Position numbers and translations under genes: made by a program. 64,000 nucleotides of DNA, taken from Selaginella moellendorffii. Lineage: Eukaryota; Streptophyta; Lycopodiopsida; Selaginellales; Selaginellaceae. Below are positions 56,894-64,000 of this stretch, in pieces (the first letter of the stretch is position 1; the number at the start of each line of letters is the position of its first letter). The stretch spans positions 3,299,502 to 3,363,501 of the forward strand of contig NW_003314268.1 of NCBI RefSeq assembly GCF_000143415.4. Reading direction: 5' to 3'. Under the pieces are notes generated by a model that saw nothing but the letters and a program-made list of their open reading frames with translations, searched no databases and was not told the origin of the DNA.

Positions 56894-58020
56894 TGTAAGG
56901 AACCAACTCCCCGAGGTGTTGTAGGCTAAAGGATCTGATAAAGAGTTCATCAAATGGGACCGAGTCTGAGATCAAGTCCAAGACCGACTCTAAGACTGAG
57001 TTCAAGATAGAGTTTGGGATTGAGTCCAAGGTTGACTTCGAGACCGAGTTCGAGACCGAGTTTGAGACAGAGTCTGAGATCCGAGATTGGGTCCGAGACC
57101 GAGTTTGAGATCAAGTTCGAGGTCGAGTTCGAGATTGGGTCTGAGGTCGAGTCTGAGACCGAGTCCGAGATCGGGTTCGAGATCGAGTCCGAGATCGAGT
57201 CCAAGACCGAGTTCAAGTGCTAATACAGGTCGAGGGGTGAAAGCCCAAAGCATGTGTCTCCTGGGGGGGGAAGTTATAGGGGGTTCTAAAGTTATAGTAG
57301 GGATAGTGAGGTCTAGGAACCAATCTTGAAGAAATTCTCTAGTGGTGCTTTCAAACTAACTTGAGGTTGAGACTGGGGCCAAAGGGCCTTAGGTGGGAGT
57401 GAACATGGACTCAGGTGGTGCTAGAGGGGCCACCCAAAGAAATGCTCAAGAGCAGCTCCCACTCCCAGAAGGGAAACCGACTGTGGTGCTCCCGGGTCAT
57501 GTGGAGTGGTGCCCCACTTGAGTACCTTGCGGCTCATTGGTCCTCACCCTTCTTAGGGGCTTAGGCCTTCCCTTTAGGATGGAAATGGGGGGGGGGGGGG
57601 GGTTGGTGTTGGTGGTAGAGGTACCCATACTAGGCCGTTAGGCCACGGTGTTTCCCCCTGGTGTCCCGAAGCAAGTGTTGCACCCAAGGTTTGGGATTTA
57701 GAGGGTCCCATGATCAAGTCTTGTTGTACCAAAGGATGTTAGGAACTTGGAGGCTTGGTGTGCTTGGCTTCTTGTGCTTGCGGGGAGTGTAACCGAACCT
57801 TAAGTTTAATCTAACTTAGAGAGGGGGATTAGGAGAGATTTGGGAATCCATGGATAGATGGTTAATGCTTTATTGCTCGTGCAGTGACTAATTGAAACCG
57901 AGTAAAACCAAGTAGAAGTTGGTACAATAGGCAGGAACCTTGGCAAGGGAACTTAGATAAAACCAAGGCTGTGTTGGTCGGATAAACAAGGTAAGCTAAC
58001 AAATGGGAAAGGAAAAATTT
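56894..58020 (+). repeat. 3' LTR of the chromovirus, truncated at its right end
   Basis: It starts TGTAAGGAACCAACTCC after AGAAT and follows the 5' LTR through the minisatellite, the G-rich run (about 57587-57602) and GGCTGTGTTGGTCGG near 57970. It matches up to AAATGGGAAAGGAAAAATTT and then departs, lacking the final ...GGCTTACA. Next to it an inverted 18-bp copy of LTR sequence starts. Confidence 0.85.
56955..57215 (+). repeat. 12-bp-period minisatellite inside the 3' LTR
   Basis: The counterpart of the array in the 5' LTR, again about 20 units such as GAGACCGAGTTC and GAGATCGAGTCC, but with a different order of variants and a different length. Confidence 0.85.
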
Positions 58021-58218
58021 GCTTTGGGCTTTCACCCCAAGCTTCCCTTAGTATCAGGAGTTAGTCTTTGGGACAAGCTCAAAACTTACTAATTATGGAA
58101 TGTCTCATAGATTGCGAATTTGGATACAAGACGAATACTGGTGTGTTCAGGACAATTTCTACATTCTATAGATATGCTAAATAAGCAAATCTAAACACTT
58201 TCCATAAATAGCATTTGG
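58021..58218. other. Junction segment right of the chromovirus
   Basis: It begins with an 18-base inverted match to LTR sequence at 57234-57251 and then enters sequence of another repeat family. No gene seen. Confidence 0.5.
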
Positions 58219-58330
58219 GACCGAAATGAGACTAACACAAAGAGCATGATAGTGAAGGTGTTTGGCAGACATGGTAAGCTATCATCTAGCAATATTGAGG
58301 GACTAATCTCAATATGTGAGGGTTTTTGTC
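58219..58330 (+). repeat. 112-bp direct repeat, copy 1
   Basis: From GACCGAAATGAGACTAACAC to GGGTTTTTGTC. The second copy is at 58497-58608. The two differ at a handful of positions. Confidence 0.85.
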
Positions 58331-58338
58331 AAGCTAAT

Positions 58339-58500
58339 TGTCGCGAATGTGACTTCGGGTATCGAAAATTACCTGTCGACTAGTCCTTACGGACACTCTT
58401 ACCTTACTGCCACGACGGCAGGAGGTCGGTATTGCTGGACCCTTTATCAGTCCCTCTTGTGCTAGTGGAGTTAACTAGGCATTTCGAGTGTACTTAGACC
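58339..58500 (+). repeat. 162-bp inverted repeat, left arm
   Basis: From TGTCGCGAATGTGACTTCGG to GTGTACTTAGACC. It is the reverse complement of 58704-58865 with about four mismatches by eye. It looks like the first part of an LTR of another gypsy family in plus orientation, but has no polypurine tract on its left. Confidence 0.88.
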
Positions 58501-58608
58501 GAAATGAGACTAACACAAAGGGCATGATAGCGAGGGTGTTTGGCAGACATGGTAAGCTATCATGTAGCGATATTGAGGGACCAATCTCAATACGCGAGGG
58601 TTCTTGTC
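58497..58608 (+). repeat. 112-bp direct repeat, copy 2
   Basis: It overlaps the last four bases of the left inverted arm and repeats 58219-58330. Confidence 0.85.
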
Positions 58609-58703
58609 ACTAGCCAGTGCAAGACATAACAAGATGGGAACTCCTTACCGGGCTAAGTATGCTTAGCTAATAACACGTAGGAATTCCGTCCTTATGCTCG
58701 TCC

Positions 58704-58865
58704 GGTCTAAGTACACTCGAAATGCCCAGTTAACTCCACTAGCACAAGAGAGACTGATAAAGGGTCCAGCAATACCGACCTCCTGCCGTCGTGGCAATAA
58801 GGTAAGAGTGTCCGTAAGGACTAGTCGACAGGTAACTTTCGATACCCGAAGTCACATTCGCGACA
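58704..58865 (-). repeat. 162-bp inverted repeat, right arm: start of a minus-strand LTR
   Basis: Read on the minus strand it starts TGTCGCGAATG directly after the purine run AAGGGGGGGAGAG (58866-58878), the layout of a polypurine tract followed by a 3' LTR. Minus-strand sequence upstream (58879-58920) reads MHRRGRRSSQGGE in one frame and CIDEDVDLPKGG in another, the latter like the tail of a gypsy polyprotein. Confidence 0.8.
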
Positions 58866-60769
58866 CTCTCCCCCCCTTGGGAAGATCGACGTCCTCGTCG
58901 ATGCATACTCGAGTCTAGAATACCGCCAAGGAAACAACTCCAGAAAAAGTTCACGGTACTTACATTATGTGAGAAATGCACCAACTTAAATGAGTTAGGG
59001 GGAACCTCTTTGTCTAATGCGGATGCGCTACCAGCTCAGACACCTTCCGGCGGTCGCCGACAAGGAAATGACCAACGAAGTCAGCCACCCTTGCTACTCT
59101 GGGGGTCACCCAGCTACAAAAGTGTGATATGCCCCTGCCCGCAAGAACATAGAGAGAGAAGCCAGAGGCCGCAACCCTCCTAAGTAAAGAAACCAAACCC
59201 GTCGGTAAGGTTTAGATAGACTACTGTAAACAGGCAGTTTAAAGTTGTTTACACGGTCACGCCCTTTCAACAAAATAAGGAACATCGACAAAGAGGCGGG
59301 TGATGTGACCAGTCGACAGTAGTTACCCCATGACTAGAGATTTCAACATGCACACGAAGTGCCGAAGCCAGTCTGCCTATACTGGCCCAAACTCAAAGAT
59401 CAATAGATAGGGACTATATCAAAGTCATAAACAATGATATTTTAAAAATGTAATTATCAGTGAATAAAGCTTAGATGAGAACACAAAAGTATTCCAAGTA
59501 AGTTATCATCTGATAAACTAGTATTATAGTAGATAGGAACCACCAAGATCACTAACTTTGGAAAACATAGGATTCACCATCCAACAAAATTCAATAGCAA
59601 GTATATCATCAAGGAAACTCAATGATGAAACTTAACTATCGAATATGGTAGACAGTATGCCAAACAACTTACTAAAGATAACTCAAAGAACACAAAGTAT
59701 CACTAACTAGCAAACAAAATGTTCGCAAATGTATCACCCAAAGGAAATAACATCCCAATCTATCAGAACTAACTCGAGCAATAATCAACAGAACAGAATG
59801 AATGCGGTAAGACCAACAAACACCCATTCATGCCAACTATCACACTAGCCAATCCGAATAGATCCTAACCAACAACACCAAGGAACTCAAGTTGCCTAAG
59901 CAAGTGTTAGCAACATCCTACTAATGTCTCAAACCCAAGAGACCAATCCAGAGCAAACCATAAAGAACATGTGGTATTGCGAAAAGCCAAAAGCCATCAA
60001 AGAGAACAACCAACTATCATGAAAGATTGTCAATTAGCCCATCAATGTAGTGATGTATAATCATCGTTGAAGAAAGAATCTACCATCCCGAAGAATAGCA
60101 AATAATTCCAAACCAACAATAATCAAGCAAAACTTGTGATAAGGACAATCAACTACCCCAGATGATAGTCAATCATCACCAATGATTGCCAGATGCAAAG
60201 CCAACTTCAACATCGAAGCTAATGAGCCAAAATGCCTTCCCCAACAACTTCTAACAAATGGAACAATGAGCATAAAACTCAAAGAACCAAAGCTCGAAGA
60301 AGCCTATAGCCAAGTCTTGCTTAATAATGATCACGAGTTAACTTCAATGCTAAAGAAGAAACCATGGTGCAACCCACAATGTCTTCTTCAACACATCCAT
60401 AAGCCAAACTTCATAATGCCAAAGCTAATGAAGAGCATTTCTGCATCAATCCAAAAGCTAAGCACAATGGAGCTATGCTCAATAAATAATCACTAAATGA
60501 TCCTCCATGAATTCATCTATAGCAAGACGTAGCTCACGTCGTAACAAGCAGAAGGGAATCATCAATGATCAATATAGTCCAATTCAAACCCAATAAAGAT
60601 TTCAAACTTCCCAATATCGATCACTAACTCTTCCGCTTGTAGAGTTAGCATAGTCCACGACTGAATCACTTTTCAAGGAAAAGCCAAAGCTCAACCCCTA
60701 CTAAATAATCTCGTCTAGAACACAACTAACTCAAACTTGCCACTCAGTTTGTTTGAACGTCAACACAGT
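58866..60769. other. Retroelement debris without intact genes
   Basis: About 1.9 kb. The left end is the minus-strand polypurine tract. 59000-59340 is GC-moderate sequence with no clear coding. 59400-60700 is AT-rich and CAA/AAC-rich with a few open stretches (for example 60182-60496) that show no family resemblance. It is probably the internal region of a non-autonomous or decayed LTR element. Confidence 0.4.
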
Positions 60770-60802
60770 TGGTATCGGAGCAAATGGCACGGGTTCGATT
60801 CC
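60770..60802 (+). other. Primer-binding-site-like sequence with pol III B box
   Basis: TGGTATCGGAGC at 60770-60781 resembles the initiator-Met primer-binding site. Eleven bases on, GGTTCGATTCC (60792-60802) is a full match to the tRNA B box. It may be the start of an internal region of a second LTR element or a tRNA-derived fragment. No LTR end with a matching copy was found on its left. Confidence 0.45.
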
Positions 60803-61103
60803 CATTGATTAGTGGCTACTTAAAAGTATAATATACCCTTGAGCAAGGTATATTCCTACCCCTAAATTTGAAATCGTACGTATTGGGCATCCATGCGTAT
60901 GTCCTTCCTCTTGTGTGGAGTATCCACGGACGAAGGTATCCACTGTGGGACTGCGGTACGGGTGGATGACTAGTTGCCTCACATGGAATAGCTGGTCTAC
61001 ACAATGGAAGGATTGGTAGATTGAGTGCGGAAATGGAGGTGCTGGTTCCCCTTGGCTCAGTAGGGGTTGTTAGTCAATAGTCAATGAGGACATTGACATC
61101 TCT

Positions 61104-61117
61104 GAAGGGGGGGTGAG
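61104..61117 (+). other. Polypurine tract before the 162-bp LTR
   Basis: GAAGGGGGGGTGAG immediately precedes TGTAGCGCA. Purine-rich except for one T, as in plant LTR elements. Confidence 0.65.
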
Positions 61118-61279
61118 TGTAGCGCATGTGATCATGGGATGAGATTTGGATATACTGTCACCGTGGATCCTTGGAACCTTGGGAGATAAATGGGGATAAA
61201 ATAGCCACTAAGGGCTCTCTCATCAAGCAATTGCCCCTTTTCCAGTTGGCTTAAGGGGAGAGAGATAAGGTGCGCTACA
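61118..61279 (+). repeat. Short LTR (162 bp) with 9-bp perfect terminal inverted repeats
   Basis: It starts TGTAGCGCA and ends TGCGCTACA, exact reverse complements. A polypurine tract adjoins the left end and a primer-binding site the right end. Inside is no open frame. No second copy was found in the window. Confidence 0.75.
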
Positions 61280-61294
61280 TTTGGTATCGGAGCA
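61280..61294 (+). other. Primer-binding site after the 162-bp LTR
   Basis: TTTGGTATCGGAGCA starts directly at the LTR end and resembles the initiator-Met tRNA complement TGGTATCAGAGC, with one base different in the core. Confidence 0.7.
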
Positions 61295-64000
61295 TGAGTC
61301 TCAGCGAGTACTATTCAATGAGATTGGGCAACTGGTCTCGTTGCATACGCAGAGATGAAAACGATGATCCGAGTGGGTACACGTTTTGGTGCAAAGACTT
61401 CGCAATCGTTCCTTGGGTATGGATTTGGTTACCTTCTTGTACCGTAATTATGTGAGCTTGCGCTTGGGCTCATAGGATGGTTTGGAGATGTTCCATTTGC
61501 ACGAGTTTGAGCTTCAGCTCGTGAGTGAGGCACATTAGCAACTCAAGGTTATACTTTGAGTTGGCAGGATTAATGTTAGCCTATCAGTGGTTCCATGAGT
61601 TGTTCCATGTACCGTGGGTGAAAGTAAACTTTCCCTGAGTTTGCTATGAGTGGCAAATAGGCTAGTCCGTAGCTGTTTAGCACGGCACTAGTGGATCCTT
61701 CCTAGGCATGATTATGAGTGGATCAATCAAGACTGTAGGGATTAGTCTATTGATTCAGGTAATCATTGCCATGCTCTCTCATAAACTTTTCTTCGATTGA
61801 ACTGAAGGCAGTGCGAAAGCAAGCTTGAGGTTTAGTCAAAGATGAGACCGAAAAGTGAGTCGTTAGGGATGAAGGATCAAACACGTAAATCATTTTCTCT
61901 TCTTGGAGAGATGATCTGCAACGAGGTGTTAACTCATTGCTTGTGTTCACATCAAGCAATCAAGAGTCCCTATCTTGATGCATGTTGGAGATGGTGGTCT
62001 TACAATGGTGAGTTGTGGGATGGATAGTGGTAAAGTGCTATACCATTTTGTTTAAGCTTGCTATTGGAAGACTTGGGTTGCAATGCTCAATTCTTTTCTG
62101 GGGAACCTTGCTATATCTCCTTGTGTAGCTTGGTGTTGGATTAGTGTTGAGTTTGGTCTGAAAGAGAGTGGCATGAGCTTGTCCGTGTTGTAAACAAAAG
62201 TTAGTGATGTTGGGTGTTGTAAATCTCTATCGGTGGAGTGTGGCATTTATGTTGCATTTTGTCGAATTGAGTTGGCACTTGATACTCACATAAACCTTTG
62301 AAGTAATGACATTGGTATTGCTCGTAGTGTTGCTCGATGGATGATCAAGTCATTGTGATTATATATCATATCCATGTGATAATGAGCAATGTGTTTATGA
62401 AGTTGCTTGGATAAATGATGATCAACCCCCAAAGTGGTTGATGGAGAAGCTAGTCTACTTGCACGAAGTAGCATTGTAGTAGCTTTGACTGGATTCTCTA
62501 TAGTGATCCATTATGCTAAGCTTAAGTTGGTACCTTGTTTCTTTGAGTTGGTCCATAAGGTGTTGGAAAGGGTTGTAGCATTCATTTGTTATAGCTCATT
62601 AGTTGATCCGTTAACACTTGGAGTAGACTGTTGGATAGAGAAGGTGTGAGGTTGAGGCATTGACATCACTAGCACTTGTGTTAGTGGAAGTGGCATTGTT
62701 ATTTCAAGTGATGAGGAATTTTCCTTGGACCTTGATTTTTCTATGTCATTTTTCTTGTTAGTGTTTTGGCTTCACATTGGATCTTGAAGGTGATTGAAGA
62801 AGAGTGTTAGTGCAATATGGATATCCGAAGATGTGGTCTTCGTGATCAAGCCTTGAATGTTCATTTTGCATTTTGCGAATGTCAGAGTTGGATATCGGAA
62901 ATATGGGCAAAAAGATGTTCGATGCTTAAGCATATTATGGATCATAAGAATCTGTGTTGAGGTGAACCTATGTGAAGTTGTTAGTAGGAGGAAGTTGGTT
63001 TAGTCTTGAAAATTTGCAATCCTGGACTGAGAGTCATTCTTTCTCTAGGATGGAAATTTTCCACAAATTTTCTTAGACTTCCTCAATGGCTGATCTGTTG
63101 ATCATTTTGTCCGAAAACCATTCCGTTTTCGAAAGCCAATACAAACTAGTAAAGGGGTTGGAGTTGACTTCGGTTGGCTTAGACTTTAGTAAGTAGTTTG
63201 TATGATGCAACCCGAAAGGGATGCTGACTTTTGGGGCTAAAGCAATTGGGTTGGATAGAGTCTGGAGTTGATGTAGAAAAGTGGCCGTTGCGCTTTTCTA
63301 AGAAAGGTGACCTTTGTACCTTTCTTTTGTAGCGTTATGCTTGGTGGCAGGTTGCACCTTGCATTCTGTTAGACTCTATGAGAGTAGTGAGCTCTCACTG
63401 ATCTTGACTTGGTCTTGGTGGCTTTGTGCCTTGGCTAAGGATGGTGATGTCCAACTTAGTTGTTTGAAGTTGAGATGTTGGTACCCATACTATAGCTTTG
63501 TCTATGAGGAGGTTGTGTACCGATATGGATCCATCTCATGGTCTTCACTTTAGTTTCAACTGAGTGTTGATCATGCATAGCTAGCCTCTTCAAGGCATGC
63601 TCAGAGCTATTGGCTAAACGTGTTAGTGAGTTTATCGCGGTTGAATTGGATTTGAGTGGTCATTTAGTTTGTGCTTGTCCATGAACCTTTATCTCAAACT
63701 GGGGATATTAGACAAGTATATAACTCAATGGCATGAGTTTAGTGTTTGGGTCTTGTGAAGGCAAGTTGAAAGAGTGATTGTTAGTTGCTTTGCGACTAGT
63801 GATTGTTTGTAGACTTTGTCAAAAGACTATTAATACTTTCTTCGCTCGATGATGATTTAGCAGTGATGGGCTTGCTTTACCGGATGGTATTGCGGAGGAT
63901 CGTGTCGTTAGACTTACATGGGTTTTCCATGTTGGCATATCGGCTCTACCTTTGTCGATATCATTTGGTTACGTTTAGTCTGTGGTGTTGGATTTCATTG
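61295..64000 (+). other. Long non-coding internal region of an LTR element, open to the right
   Basis: About 2.7 kb following a primer-binding site. It is GT-rich on the plus strand and contains no open frame with family resemblance to gag or pol on either strand. This fits a large non-autonomous (LARD-like) element whose 3' LTR lies outside the window, or a badly decayed one. Confidence 0.45.

Larger units (their letters stand above)
50594..58020 (+). mobile_element. Ty3/gypsy chromovirus, nearly full length, inactive
   Basis: LTR retrotransposon of about 7.4 kb in the order 5' LTR, primer-binding site, gag, protease, reverse transcriptase, RNase H, integrase, chromodomain, 3' LTR. That order and the C-terminal chromodomain place it among the chromoviruses. 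All genes contain stops or frame changes, and several catalytic residues are altered. The LTRs differ from each other by many substitutions and indels, so the insertion is not recent. The 3' LTR lacks its last bases. Its 5' flank is CACAC (50589-50593), but a target-site duplication cannot be tested because the right end is lost. Confidence 0.9.

Noticed and set aside
60182-60496. Plus-strand 104-residue open frame
   Set aside because: It lies in retroelement debris, has a biased composition and shows no gag, pol or host-family motif.

Overview
The window is nuclear DNA of a land plant. The compact genes with introns of mostly about 45-70 bp, the high gene density, and plant families such as a PRONE-type RopGEF, AUX1/LAX, a chloroplast PsbP-domain protein and a callose synthase all fit a lycophyte genome of the Selaginella type. 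The species is inferred from gene style and family membership, not from a search.

Positions 1-40241 are gene-dense. In order they hold: a giant BEACH/WD40 protein (BCHC2 type, -); a weak short hypothetical gene (+); a histidine phosphotransfer protein of cytokinin signalling (AHP, -); the peroxisomal beta-oxidation multifunctional protein (MFP2/AIM1 type, -); an HMA-domain metal-binding protein (-); a thylakoid-lumen PsbP-domain protein (PPD4 type, -); an AUX1/LAX-like auxin carrier (-); an atypical short-chain dehydrogenase with a plastid-like leader (-); a long hibernation-promoting factor of the PSRP1 type (-); an SLC35F-like DMT transporter (+); a RopGEF (+); a callose synthase (GSL, +); an uncharacterised 212-residue protein (-); a hotdog thioesterase (+); and a LEA2/NHL membrane protein (+). 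The HPF, SDR, AUX and PPD4 genes run head to tail on the minus strand with only 146, 174 and 81 bp between coding regions. HPF and the DMT gene are divergent, with start codons 114 bp apart.

After about 40.24 kb the sequence becomes AT-rich and gene-poor. Two genes remain: a 142-residue TALE-type homeodomain protein (43053-43649) lying between two related direct-repeat segments, and a Sec14/CRAL-TRIO protein (45918-46714). The rest is decayed sequence, including a fossil Ty3/gypsy reverse transcriptase and RNase H region around 48.5-49.4 kb.

From 50594 to 58020 lies a nearly complete but dead Ty3/gypsy chromovirus: LTR, primer-binding site, gag with a damaged zinc knuckle, protease, RT, RNase H, integrase, chromodomain, LTR. 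Both LTRs carry a 12-bp-period minisatellite. The 3' LTR stops short, exactly where a small inverted copy of LTR sequence begins. The remainder (58021-64000) holds further LTR-element debris: a 162-bp near-perfect inverted repeat whose right arm starts next to a minus-strand polypurine tract, a 112-bp direct repeat, and a 162-bp LTR with a polypurine tract on its left and a primer-binding site on its right. No rRNA gene, intact tRNA gene or CRISPR array was seen.

Exon boundaries were read by eye from GT/AG sites, frame and family conservation. Where exon lengths were totalled and shown to keep frame, the entry says so.
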